Assembly: GCA_020630955.1 (NCBI GenBank)
Contig: JAHDIE010000004.1
Span: forward strand, 57,476 to 112,561
Direction of reading: 5' to 3'
From: Saprospiraceae bacterium
GTDB taxonomy: Bacteria; Bacteroidota; Bacteroidia; Chitinophagales; Saprospiraceae
Length of the DNA stretch: 55,086 bases
Program-made: the position numbers and the translations under genes
Shown here: one piece after another, positions 6,939-15,091 of the stretch
Layout: each line of letters starts with the position of its first letter
Numbering within the stretch: position 1 is the stretch's first letter
Notes under the pieces: generated by a model
What the model was told of the DNA's origin: nothing
The model's database searches: none
The model's input: the letters and a program-made list of their open reading frames with translations, nothing else

Positions 6939-9911
6939 ATGAAACTTAATACCTATTTCGCTCTCGTCACATCTCTTCTATATAATTCACTTGCTATTGG
7001 ACAATTAGAAATCTCAGAATATTCCGCATCTAATTTGAATGGCTTTTTAGACTCCTTTGCCAAAACTGAGGATTGGATTGAAATATATAATAACAGCAAC
7101 GAAACGATTGATATAAGCGGATATGGAATCTCTGACAAAGAAACAAAACCTTTGAAATGGAGGTTTCCAATTGGAACTACACTTGGTCCAAATGAGTACA
7201 TGCATGTTTGGTGTTCCGGTCGAGATCTTCTTGCAAATGGGATCTATCATACAAACTTTAAACTTACACAAACCAAGGGCAACGAATTTGTTGTAATCAG
7301 TGATCCTACTGGAAATATTATTGAAAGTACTGCTTACCAATTAACATTAACTGAACATTCAAGGATTAAAATAAATGGAGAATGGTTAATCTCTGCCTCC
7401 CCTAGCCCAGGAAATGGTCAACAAAACAATATTTACAATGCTTACACCAATGCACCCATTATAAGCTTAGAACCCGGATTCTATAATGGAACTCAAGTTG
7501 TTACAGTTGAACAAAACGATACCAATGTTACCACTCATTATACAATCGATGGTCATGAACCAACCTTAGATTCTCCTGAGTACATTCCTGGGTCAAGTAT
7601 TTCCATAAACGAAACATCAGTTTTCAAAGCGAAGAACTTCTCTACAGATCCAAATATACTTCCAGGAAAAATTGACTATGCAAGTTATTTTATTGATGAA
7701 AACTTTACCTTACCTGTCTTCTCAATAGCATCAGATCGAGTTCAGGATTTAGCCAATGGTCAAGGTGAAGTAATTCCAATCGGCACCATTGAGTACTTTG
7801 ATGAAAATAAAAACTTTATGGCCAATTCATATGGAAGCCTAAATAGACATGGCCAAGATTCTTGGGTAAACCCACATAGGAGTTTAGATTGGGTATCTCG
7901 AGATGAAATGGGTTATAATAAAGCAGTCATTGCGAAGCTTTTTAATTATTCTGAAAGAACAGAATATCAAAGATTTATGATGCGTGCTTCTGGTGATGAC
8001 AACTATCCAGCGATAAATGATTTCGCTCATGAAGGAAGTTGTCATATTCGAGATGAATATGTTCATGAATTGGCACAAAAAGGAAATATGAAACTAGATC
8101 TACGTGCCGTTGAAAGAGTTATCGTGTTTCTTAACGGCGATTATTGGGGAGTTTATGGGTTAAGAGAAAGACCAGTTGATCATGATTATACCAAGGAGTT
8201 CTACGATCAAGATAAATATCACTTGCATTATTTGTTGACATGGGGAAATACATGGGCAGAATATGGAGGTGAAGAAGCCTTCGAAGAATGGGAAGAGTTT
8301 AGAGACTGGGTTTTAAACAATGATATGGGAATCCCAGAAAATTATGAAATTGTAAAAGACAACTTTCAAGTTCTCAGCTTGATAGACTATATGATAACTA
8401 ATTTAAATGTGGTATCACAAGATTGGCTAAACTACAATACAGGCTGGTGGAAAGGCACCAACCCTGAAGGAGGCCACAAAAAATGGGGCTACATCTTGTG
8501 GGATAATGATGCTACTTTTGATTATTATATTAACTACACAGGTGTCCCAAACACAAACCCTGACGCCGTTCCATGTGATATTGACATTATTGCACAATCT
8601 ATGGATCAATTCTACGGTGGTGGATTTGGTGGTGGTGGTGGTGGCAATGACCATGGAGGAGAAATTATTGACAACCCTGATGAATGTGAAACTATTCTAA
8701 ATGGTAGCTCTCCTTATCCGTCAAGCGACTCAATCTTTATCCAAGTAATAAACAATGATAATTATTGCTGTTGCGTAAATTGGAATTCAGATTGTCAAAG
8801 CAAATATGATGAAATAATAAATACAAATACTGCCCTTCCAGTAAATTACAACAATTGTGGAAGCATCATGAATCAATCATGCCCATATCCAGCTGAGGAT
8901 CTTTCATTTCAGATTACAATAAATCAATTTCCAGATTGCTGTATAAATTGGTCTCCTCTTTGTGAAAGTATCTATGAACTCGCAGAAAATGATATTTTTA
9001 ATGGGGATTGTGAAGCAGATCCAGGCAGTGGCAATGGTGTCACTCAAAATAATGATGTAGGCAAACACGAAAAAATATTTTTAAAACTCCAAGATGAAAA
9101 TGAAGACTTTAGACAACTATATTATTCTCGTCAAGCTGACCTCATAAACACTGTCTTCAGTTGCGAAAATATGCTTTCAACCTTGGATAGTATGCTAAAT
9201 ACCATAAGGCCAGAAATGCCTCGACACATTCAAAGATGGGGAGGCAGTTTAGCAGAATGGGAATCAAATGTTGATCAACTTATTGACTTTGTAACTCAAC
9301 GATGTCAACTTTTAGACGATGGAATGGTAGAATGTTTTGAAGTAGAAGGTCCCTATGATTTAACTATAGATGTAAGACCAATTGGTGTTGGCAAAGTAAA
9401 ACTTAACACAATAAATTTAAATTCATTTCCTTGGACTGGATCCTATTTTGGAAATATGAACAACTTATTGAAAGCAACACCTCTCGATGATGAAATTTGG
9501 AAATTTTCTCATTGGGAGATTGATGGAGATTCTTCATTAAGTCCTGATATAAATAATTCTGAAGCTAAAATTCAAATCAATAACCATGAAAAAGTTACTG
9601 CGGTTTTTACGGATGAATTAAGCAGTACAGACGATGTTATTGCCATTTCTGAATTGCATGTTTATCCTTCGCCTGCTAAAGATCATATTATTATTGAGTA
9701 TTTACTTTTAGAAAATGACAAAGTGAATATTGAATTGACTTCAATATTAGGTCATAAAATTCAGGATTTAACTTTGAATAAATATCAAAACAAAGGTAAA
9801 CATAACCACAGAATGGAGTTTTCAGACAAAAATATTGCTCCTGGCTTATATAATCTCACTTTATCGACAGAACAGGAAACAGCATCTAGAAAAATAACAA
9901 TTATTAAATAA
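6939..9911 (+). CDS. T9SS-secreted CotH-kinase-like protein with Cys-rich insertion
   Basis: 990 residues. A signal peptide (1-21, ending AIGQ) is followed by a lamin-tail-like domain (about 22-150, EISEYSASNLNGFLDS...WIEIYNNS). Next comes a chitobiase C-terminal-like beta domain (about 170-255, TTHYTIDGHEPT), then a CotH-type domain from about 260 with WDNDATF near 521. The CotH domain is interrupted at about 561-690 by a Gly-rich linker and two Cys-rich units, each with YP..., CC..NW...C..., and resumes at FLKLQDENEDFRQLYYSRQADL. A Cys-containing beta region follows. A type A T9SS domain begins LHVYPSPAKDHIIIEY near 906. CotH proteins of spores are protein kinases; secreted Bacteroidota members have unknown substrates. 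Upstream, 6843-6938 shows no clear promoter. Confidence 0.9.
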   Translation: MKLNTYFALVTSLLYNSLAIGQLEISEYSASNLNGFLDSFAKTEDWIEIYNNSNETIDISGYGISDKETKPLKWRFPIGTTLGPNEYMHVWCSGRDLLANGIYHTNFKLTQTKGNEFVVISDPTGNIIESTAYQLTLTEHSRIKINGEWLISASPSPGNGQQNNIYNAYTNAPIISLEPGFYNGTQVVTVEQNDTNVTTHYTIDGHEPTLDSPEYIPGSSISINETSVFKAKNFSTDPNILPGKIDYASYFIDENFTLPVFSIASDRVQDLANGQGEVIPIGTIEYFDENKNFMANSYGSLNRHGQDSWVNPHRSLDWVSRDEMGYNKAVIAKLFNYSERTEYQRFMMRASGDDNYPAINDFAHEGSCHIRDEYVHELAQKGNMKLDLRAVERVIVFLNGDYWGVYGLRERPVDHDYTKEFYDQDKYHLHYLLTWGNTWAEYGGEEAFEEWEEFRDWVLNNDMGIPENYEIVKDNFQVLSLIDYMITNLNVVSQDWLNYNTGWWKGTNPEGGHKKWGYILWDNDATFDYYINYTGVPNTNPDAVPCDIDIIAQSMDQFYGGGFGGGGGGNDHGGEIIDNPDECETILNGSSPYPSSDSIFIQVINNDNYCCCVNWNSDCQSKYDEIINTNTALPVNYNNCGSIMNQSCPYPAEDLSFQITINQFPDCCINWSPLCESIYELAENDIFNGDCEADPGSGNGVTQNNDVGKHEKIFLKLQDENEDFRQLYYSRQADLINTVFSCENMLSTLDSMLNTIRPEMPRHIQRWGGSLAEWESNVDQLIDFVTQRCQLLDDGMVECFEVEGPYDLTIDVRPIGVGKVKLNTINLNSFPWTGSYFGNMNNLLKATPLDDEIWKFSHWEIDGDSSLSPDINNSEAKIQINNHEKVTAVFTDELSSTDDVIAISELHVYPSPAKDHIIIEYLLLENDKVNIELTSILGHKIQDLTLNKYQNKGKHNHRMEFSDKNIAPGLYNLTLSTEQETASRKITIIK

Positions 9912-9920
9912 TACATTAAG

Positions 9921-9947
9921 AGGTTTAGTTATATATCTAAACCTTTT
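9921..9947 (+). terminator. Probable intrinsic terminator after the CotH-like gene
   Basis: An 8-bp perfect stem (AGGTTTAG / CTAAACCT) with an 8-base loop is followed by TTTT, ten bases after the stop codon. The stem is short and A+T-rich, so confidence is moderate. Confidence 0.6.
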
Positions 9948-9992
9948 ACTTACCTTTACACATGTTATAAACAAATATTGTTCTATACAACA

Positions 9993-10445
9993 ATGAATAA
10001 CAAGCTAGAACCTTGCAAAGAAGTTGATAAAGTTCATGCCAAAGCTTACTTTTTGTTTGTAGCGTTGGCAGATAAAGTTGAATTAAGAGTTAAAGATTCT
10101 CTCAAATCGCTAAGCATAACTCATGTTCAACTGAACGTACTCGCAATTCTATTTAAGGCCTCCCCGCATACCCTATGCATAAGTGACCTAAAACCAAAAC
10201 TAATTGTCCAAAGCCCAGACCTAAGTCGACTCATTGATAGAATGTTCAATAAAGGCCTAGTAAAAAGGGAAACTTCAAAAACCAATCGAAGAAAGTCAAG
10301 TATTTCCATTACAAAAAAAGGTATAATCACTTATCTCAAAGGTCACCAATTAGCCAAAGCCTCGGTCAATAATTTCTTCAGCCAAGATCTTTCCAAAATT
10401 GAAGCAAAACAATTAACTCGATTGCTTGAAAAAATAAATCTTTAA
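9993..10445 (+). CDS. MarR-family transcriptional regulator
   Basis: 150 residues from ATG 9993; a TTG at 9978 would add five residues and is less likely. The winged-helix pattern is clear: THVQLNVLAILFKAS, then LIVQSPDLSRLIDRMFNKGLVKRETSKTNRRKSSISITKKG, the typical recognition helix plus wing. Long helices at each end would form the dimer interface. MarR proteins bind palindromes near their own promoter and release on ligand binding. The YceI lipoprotein gene starts 42 bp downstream on the same strand, an arrangement often seen in Bacteroidota, so it is the likely target or co-transcribed partner. The effector is unknown. Confidence 0.85.
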   Translation: MNNKLEPCKEVDKVHAKAYFLFVALADKVELRVKDSLKSLSITHVQLNVLAILFKASPHTLCISDLKPKLIVQSPDLSRLIDRMFNKGLVKRETSKTNRRKSSISITKKGIITYLKGHQLAKASVNNFFSQDLSKIEAKQLTRLLEKINL

Positions 10446-10487
10446 AATATTTCGGTCAAAAACAAACACACATATAAATTCTAATAA

Positions 10488-11144
10488 ATGAAAACTTTAA
10501 AAAATTATCTATTCTTATTTTCTCTTGTTCTTTTAGTGGCTTCATGTAAAAGTGAACCAAAAGGTGAAAAAGCAGCTACTAGCGAAGCAGCTCCTGTTAA
10601 AGAAATGAGTGCTTCAAAATCATTTAATGTTAACACTGCAAATACTATCATTAACTGGTCAGGTAGTAAAATTGGAGGAACACACACTGGTGAATTAAAA
10701 TTAAAATCAGGTTCAGTACAAGTTGACGGAGATAAAATTACAGGTGGAAAATTCACGATTGATATGTCTAGCCTTAGCAACACAGACATGGATGGAGAAG
10801 GTGCAGCAAATCTTGTTGGCCATCTATTAAGTCCAGACTTTTTTGATGTAGCAAAATTTCCAAATGCCACATTTGAAATTACAAAGGTTACCAATCTTGC
10901 AGGAAATCCTGACGCAAATTGCATGGTTTATGGCAACCTAACAATGAAGGAAACAACAAAACAAATTGGATTCAAAGCAAAAGCAAATGTTGGACCTAAT
11001 GGAGTGAATGTATCAACTGGAGATTTCACGATTGATAGAACTGATTTTGGAATAAAATACGGTTCATCAAAATTAGCAGATGTAGCAAAAGACAAAGTGA
11101 TTAGTGACAAGATTGGTTTAAAAATAAACTTGTCTGCTTCCTAG
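10488..11144 (+). CDS. YceI-family lipoprotein
   Basis: 218 residues. A lipoprotein signal peptide ends in the lipobox LVASC, with Cys at about residue 20, followed by a Lys/Glu/Ala linker. The YceI domain runs from about 45 to the end: SFNVNTANTIINWSGSKIGGTHTGELKLKSG, GGKFTIDMSSL, LLSPDFFDVAKFPNATFEITKV. YceI proteins are lipocalin-like beta barrels that bind polyisoprenoid or amphiphilic ligands. Their role is in stress response or isoprenoid transport. It is presumably anchored in the envelope through the lipidated Cys. It follows a MarR regulator and is closed by a strong terminator. Confidence 0.9.
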   Translation: MKTLKNYLFLFSLVLLVASCKSEPKGEKAATSEAAPVKEMSASKSFNVNTANTIINWSGSKIGGTHTGELKLKSGSVQVDGDKITGGKFTIDMSSLSNTDMDGEGAANLVGHLLSPDFFDVAKFPNATFEITKVTNLAGNPDANCMVYGNLTMKETTKQIGFKAKANVGPNGVNVSTGDFTIDRTDFGIKYGSSKLADVAKDKVISDKIGLKINLSAS

Positions 11145-11169
11145 AGCAAAAAATTCAATTTATAATAAG

Positions 11170-11204
11170 GAATGCCTCTTAATTCTTTAAGAGGTATTCT
11201 TTTT
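11170..11204 (+). terminator. Intrinsic terminator after the YceI gene
   Basis: A 13-bp stem with one G-T pair (GAATGCCTCTTAA / TTAAGAGGTATTC), a 4-base loop, then TCTTTTT. It lies 26 bases after the YceI stop and its tail reaches the stop codon of the convergent acetyltransferase gene. Confidence 0.85.
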
Positions 11205-11751
11205 ACAACTTCTTTTCAAATACATAATCAACATCATCTGATTCTTCGAATTTATAGCTCGCTTTGCCAACATATATAAACCCATGTTTTTTATAAAATA
11301 ATATAGCTGCCTTATTCCTTTCCCAAGTTCTGAGCCATAAAAATTCATGATTTTTCTTTCGACCAAGTTCAAAAACCCAATCTAACATGAATTTGCCTAA
11401 TCCAATCCTTTGAAAATCCGAGTCTAGATATATTCTTTCAATTTCTAAATAGTTGTTAGGTTTCTTGATTGATTGTGCCTCCAAATAGTTTAGTTTGACA
11501 TAGCCAATCATTTGTTTTTTATAAAACAAGCCATAGAACTCAACATTTGAATTACATAACTCCTTATTGATTTGTTCAACTGAGAAAGCATTCTTGAGAT
11601 ATGTTCGAAAATTCAAACGCTCAAACTCATTCCTGAGCATATGCTCATAGGTAATCTTAAAAATATCATGGCCAAACTTTGCCAAAGTTATTACTTCGCT
11701 TTGTTCAAGCAATTTTATTTCGAATTCATCAATTCTCACAGCTAAATACAA
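11203..11751 (-). CDS. GNAT-family N-acetyltransferase
   Basis: 182 residues from TTG 11751, which sits directly against the stop of the preceding gene; GTG 11739 is an alternative start. The acetyl-CoA-binding motif is IYLDSDFQRIGLGKFMLDWVFE. It is followed by the usual C-terminal strand WLRTWERNKAAILFYKKHGFIYVG. The acceptor substrate cannot be inferred. The small gaps to the two transporter genes suggest one transcript of three genes. Confidence 0.85.
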   Translation of the reverse strand: MYLAVRIDEFEIKLLEQSEVITLAKFGHDIFKITYEHMLRNEFERLNFRTYLKNAFSVEQINKELCNSNVEFYGLFYKKQMIGYVKLNYLEAQSIKKPNNYLEIERIYLDSDFQRIGLGKFMLDWVFELGRKKNHEFLWLRTWERNKAAILFYKKHGFIYVGKASYKFEESDDVDYVFEKKL

Positions 11752-12498
11752 TTATGCTATTGAAGTTTCATTTCTAATGTCACCATTTATATTCCAATCA
11801 AGCTGAGTAATAATAGCATTGAATAAATAAAAAATATATTTAATTACATTAGCAAAATTACCTATCACTATATTTTTAATCAATTGAAATCCATTATATA
11901 CAATCCAGCTCAACCAGGTTTGGTTATATTTTAAGGCATTACAAATATTTGCCCCGAGCGAAATTCCAAAGGTGAATGAAACTATGATTAAAAAATAGGA
12001 CTCTGTCCTACCACCAAACAAATAAGCACCTAAATAAACCAAGCCAAATCCAAATATGATAGATAAGACGATTATTAAAAAATACTTTTTATCAATTTTT
12101 TTAATTTTCTCTCCTCCTGCCCAACGCTTGATTGCAAAAGTGAATATTAAGAAAGTAAGTGGATAGGTAATTATAGCAGAAGCATTACCGAACATAAAAT
12201 CATTCGCACCAGAATTTACGGTGGTTACTGCACCTAATATATTGCCAACATTTTTTTGTTTGCCCGTAAACCTTGTTGCCAACATTGAAAATACAGCTCC
12301 AATAATTGAAAATATGCCAAGGGGATAAGCTCCTTGCTTTACATATCCAAATAATTGTTCAAAAGGAATATTAAAAATAATCTCTCCTTTATAATAAATC
12401 GTCTCATGAAAAGACAAGAAGTAAGAAACACCAAATACTAAAATGGCTCCAATAAAATCTAAAAATGGAGATTGCACCAAGGATCTTATTAAAGGCAT
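11752..12498 (-). CDS. PnuC-like membrane transporter
   Basis: 248 residues from ATG 12498; a TTG at 12522 would give 256 residues and a 2-base gap to the gene before. Six or seven hydrophobic segments are visible. The C-terminal part, TWLSWIVYNGFQLIKNIVIG followed by NVIKYIFYLFNAIITQLDWN, resembles nicotinamide mononucleotide/riboside transporters of the PnuC family, whose Trp/Asn positions bind the ligand. The vitamin specificity (nicotinamide riboside, thiamine or another) cannot be read from the sequence. It could also be a divergent member with no characterised role. It lies in an operon with a TSUP permease and a GNAT enzyme. Confidence 0.6.
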   Translation of the reverse strand: MPLIRSLVQSPFLDFIGAILVFGVSYFLSFHETIYYKGEIIFNIPFEQLFGYVKQGAYPLGIFSIIGAVFSMLATRFTGKQKNVGNILGAVTTVNSGANDFMFGNASAIITYPLTFLIFTFAIKRWAGGEKIKKIDKKYFLIIVLSIIFGFGLVYLGAYLFGGRTESYFLIIVSFTFGISLGANICNALKYNQTWLSWIVYNGFQLIKNIVIGNFANVIKYIFYLFNAIITQLDWNINGDIRNETSIA

Positions 12499-12524
12499 TT
12501 TCGTTTGATTCAAACTTCTCAACT

Positions 12525-13262
12525 TTAATTTATCAAAAGTATTACAGCCCCAATAGCAGTTGCGGCAAGAATAAATTTACGAAAAAACTGCTCTGCAAAT
12601 AATTTTATTATCCGAACTCCAAGGAAAAAACCAAAACAAACAACAGGTAATAAATAAAGATCAACCAAAAGTGATTGAACATTAATGGTTCTCCAAACCA
12701 TCACATGAAAAGGAAGCTTAAATAAATTTATCACAAAATATAACCACGCTGCCGTTCCTATAAATTCCTTCTTTGGAATTCTTGAAGACAAAAAATAAAT
12801 ATTTGAAAAGGCTCCAGCTAAATTTCCAATCATGGTTGTAATACCAGCCATTAATCCCATAAAAAAACTAAAAAACGTATTATCTGACAGAATCAACTCC
12901 TTTTTCTGCTCCGAAACTAGCATCATAAAAACACTAAAAAGTATAACTAATGCCATCACTTTTTTAAAAGCCTCATCAGACAAATCTTTGCCGAAAAAAA
13001 CTCCGATTAAAACACCACCCAACATCCATGGTAGAAACTTAATCAATAAATTCCACTTTACATGGCGACGGTAATAAATTACGGCGAAAATATCCCCAAA
13101 GATTAATAAAGGAACAATGATACCTGTTGAAGCTTTTGCTCCATATACCAAAGCCATCATCGTCACTGCAAGGATAAATATACCTTTAACACCCCCTTTT
13201 GACATACCAATTACGATTGCTCCTATTCCAACGCACAAAATATTTATAAAATTAACCTCCAT
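12525..13262 (-). CDS. TauE/SafE (TSUP) family membrane permease
   Basis: 245 residues, seven to eight hydrophobic helices. Family landmarks are an N-terminal GMSKGGVKG motif (residues 18-26), a mid-protein GLMAGITTMIGNLAGAF, and a final GVRIIKLFAEQFFRKFILAATAIGAVILL. TSUP proteins export or import small sulfur-containing or organic anions such as sulfite, sulfoacetate or taurine. The substrate is unknown here. It is the first gene of a three-gene minus-strand run, with a TAnnTTTG element just before its start. Confidence 0.85.
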   Translation of the reverse strand: MEVNFINILCVGIGAIVIGMSKGGVKGIFILAVTMMALVYGAKASTGIIVPLLIFGDIFAVIYYRRHVKWNLLIKFLPWMLGGVLIGVFFGKDLSDEAFKKVMALVILFSVFMMLVSEQKKELILSDNTFFSFFMGLMAGITTMIGNLAGAFSNIYFLSSRIPKKEFIGTAAWLYFVINLFKLPFHVMVWRTINVQSLLVDLYLLPVVCFGFFLGVRIIKLFAEQFFRKFILAATAIGAVILLIN

Positions 13263-13268
13263 CTATCA

Positions 13269-13276
13269 CAAAGGTA
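13269..13276 (-). promoter_or_regulatory. Bacteroidota -7 element (TACCTTTG) for the TSUP operon
   Basis: It reads TACCTTTG on the minus strand, an exact match to TAnnTTTG, with the ATG six bases downstream, so the leader would be nearly absent. No clear TTTG is seen about 19 bases upstream. Confidence 0.4.
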
Positions 13277-13465
13277 AAGTATTGTAAAACAGGGACATTA
13301 ATTCTTATATTTTCATTTTCCTTGCATCCAATAAAGATTTATAAAACTGAAGTAGAATTTTGAATAACCCCAGATAACTAAATTTATTCCAAATTGTTAT
13401 AGGAATAAAAACTACATATTCTTAGTTTATACTAGAATTATTAAAAAACATTCTAATTTGGCACT

Positions 13466-14617
13466 ATGATAACTCAGAGCAAAGTAAAAAATCAGCTAAA
13501 CACAATAGAGGAAGCTATTCAAGACATTAAAAAAGGAAAAATTGTAATCATAGTTGATGATGAAGATAGAGAAAATGAAGGTGATTTTGTTTGTGCCGCG
13601 CAGTGTATTACTCCAGAAATTATAAATTTCATGGCCACCCATGGAAGAGGCCTTATATGTACACCAATAGTTGAAGAAAGAGCCAAAGAACTTGGTCTCA
13701 GCAGGATGGTAGATAATAATACAGATCTTCATGGGACTGCCTTCACCGTCTCAATAGATTACAAATTAAAGGGCTGTACAACGGGCATATCAGCTTATGA
13801 TAGGGCGACTGGAATTTTAGCAATGTTAGATAAAGAAACCAAATCTGAAGATTATGCACGTCCTGGCCATATTTTTCCACTCATAGGTAAAAATGGGGGT
13901 GTTTTAAAGAGAACCGGTCATACTGAAGCAAGTATTGATCTTGCCCGATTAGCTGGCTTTGAGCCAGCTGGAGTGCTTGTTGAAATTTTAAATGAAGATG
14001 GGACAATGGCGAGATTACCCCAATTGTTCCAAATCGCAAAAAAGTTCGACCTTAAAATTATCACCATTAAAGATTTGGTTGAATTCCGAATGAAGGAAGA
14101 ACGACTTGTAAAAAAGACCAACTCAACATTAATATCAACTGATTCTGGAGTTTTTGAATTTATTTGTTTCAAAGAAATAAACACACCTCATAATCATTTG
14201 GTTATAAAGAAAGGAGATTGGCATCACGATGAAGCTGTGTTAACTAGAGTCCAATCAAGTAATGATACAGGGGAATTGTTCTCAATGTTAATCAAATCAA
14301 AAGGGAAACAACTTTTTAAAATTTTAGATAGAATATCCGAAGAAGGCAAAGGTATATTCCTATTCCTAAGATATAATGATCAAAGTGACCAACTTCCGAA
14401 CATCATTGAATTACTTGACAAACAATCAAACAAACAAGAACCCCTTAACCCTCATATTAATATAAAAGAGCAAAATGAACAGAAAAATATTGGTATTGGA
14501 TCTCAAATATTAAATGAACTTGGTATAAAAAAGGTGAAACTATTAACCAACAATCCTAGAAAAAGAGTAGGAATAAATGGGTATGGTGTTGAAATTGTTG
14601 AAAATGTCCCATACTAA
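13466..14617 (+). CDS. ribB: 3,4-dihydroxy-2-butanone 4-phosphate synthase with degenerate GTP-cyclohydrolase II domain (RibBX-like)
   Basis: 383 residues. Residues about 11-208 are a complete Rib[43 protein letters not shown] and [24 protein letters not shown] are intact. It should convert ribulose 5-phosphate to the butanone phosphate of riboflavin synthesis. Residues about 215-383 follow the GTP cyclohydrolase II (RibA) fold to its usual LLTNNPRK end. However, the zinc-binding motif (SECLTGDxxxSxRCDCG) is replaced by [19 protein letters not shown], with no Cys, and the RQEGRGIGL motif is also lost. The second domain is therefore very unlikely to hydrolyse GTP. The frame is continuous, so it is not a frameshift relic. 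Confidence 0.92.
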   Translation: MITQSKVKNQLNTIEEAIQDIKKGKIVIIVDDEDRENEGDFVCAAQCITPEIINFMATHGRGLICTPIVEERAKELGLSRMVDNNTDLHGTAFTVSIDYKLKGCTTGISAYDRATGILAMLDKETKSEDYARPGHIFPLIGKNGGVLKRTGHTEASIDLARLAGFEPAGVLVEILNEDGTMARLPQLFQIAKKFDLKIITIKDLVEFRMKEERLVKKTNSTLISTDSGVFEFICFKEINTPHNHLVIKKGDWHHDEAVLTRVQSSNDTGELFSMLIKSKGKQLFKILDRISEEGKGIFLFLRYNDQSDQLPNIIELLDKQSNKQEPLNPHINIKEQNEQKNIGIGSQILNELGIKKVKLLTNNPRKRVGINGYGVEIVENVPY

Positions 14618-14739
14618 AAACGGCTGTAGGGTTTTTGTAGTATTTAAGAAAGTCTCTGTAGAATATATAGCTCCAAATAGTTTCATATAGCATAATTACC
14701 TTTATGTTACTATAAGTAAATTAACAGGTTGTATTAAAG

Positions 14740-14767
14740 AAAGCTGCTCTTATTAGAGTAGCTTTTT
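14740..14767 (+). terminator. Intrinsic terminator in the post-ribB intergenic region
   Basis: An 11-bp stem with one G-T pair (AAAGCTGCTCT / AGAGTAGCTTT), a 4-base TATT loop, then TTTTTT. It lies about 120 bases after the ribB stop, so either ribB has a long 3' tail or a small transcript ends here. Confidence 0.75.
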
Positions 14768-14844
14768 TCAATCCTAAAATAATTTATAGACCAACTTTCT
14801 TCTTCAAATAATGATAAGACCATTCTTTAAAACAGGTCTTGCGG

Positions 14845-14880
14845 AGAGGCTGAATTATTAATATGTTCAGCCTCTTTGTC
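14845..14880 (+). terminator. Second hairpin terminator in the same region
   Basis: A 10-bp perfect stem (AGAGGCTGAA / TTCAGCCTCT) with an 11-base A+T-rich loop, followed by TTGTCTTTTAT. It lies about 80 bases after the first terminator, with no gene between them. Confidence 0.65.
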
Positions 14881-15091
14881 TTTTATCTAGCATAAGATAA
14901 AACTTAGGCTATAGAAGTAGTGTTTACAACAAAAAAAGGTAGGACTTTTGTATACATATTCTATCGGTTCTCATTTATTTTGACATCATTTTTGCATGAC
15001 TAAAACATACCAGCAAAAAGTTCAACACCTCTTTGTGAAAGTGAATAAATCTTATCCCTTTAGATTTTTATAAAATACTTCATACCTTGTA

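Larger units (their letters stand above)
14618..15091. other. 474-bp non-coding region
   Basis: It holds two intrinsic terminators (14740-14767 and 14845-14880) and no credible reading frame on either strand. No FMN riboswitch-like conserved core is seen. The 120 bases before the first hairpin and the stretch between the hairpins could be small RNAs. The last 200 bases are the A+T-rich upstream region of the histidine kinase gene, in which I see no exact TAnnTTTG element. Confidence 0.6.

Noticed and set aside
8506-8700. Short frames around the Gly-rich stretch of the CotH-like gene
   Set aside because: They are out-of-frame readings of the GGT repeat within the real gene.
13263-13465. FMN riboswitch or promoter before ribB
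   Set aside because: No conserved riboswitch core is visible; TAATTTG just before the ATG has one spacer base too few for TAnnTTTG.
13466-14617. Frameshift in the RibA half
   Set aside because: The frame is continuous and the domain keeps its length and C-terminal motifs, so it is a degenerate domain and not a broken gene.
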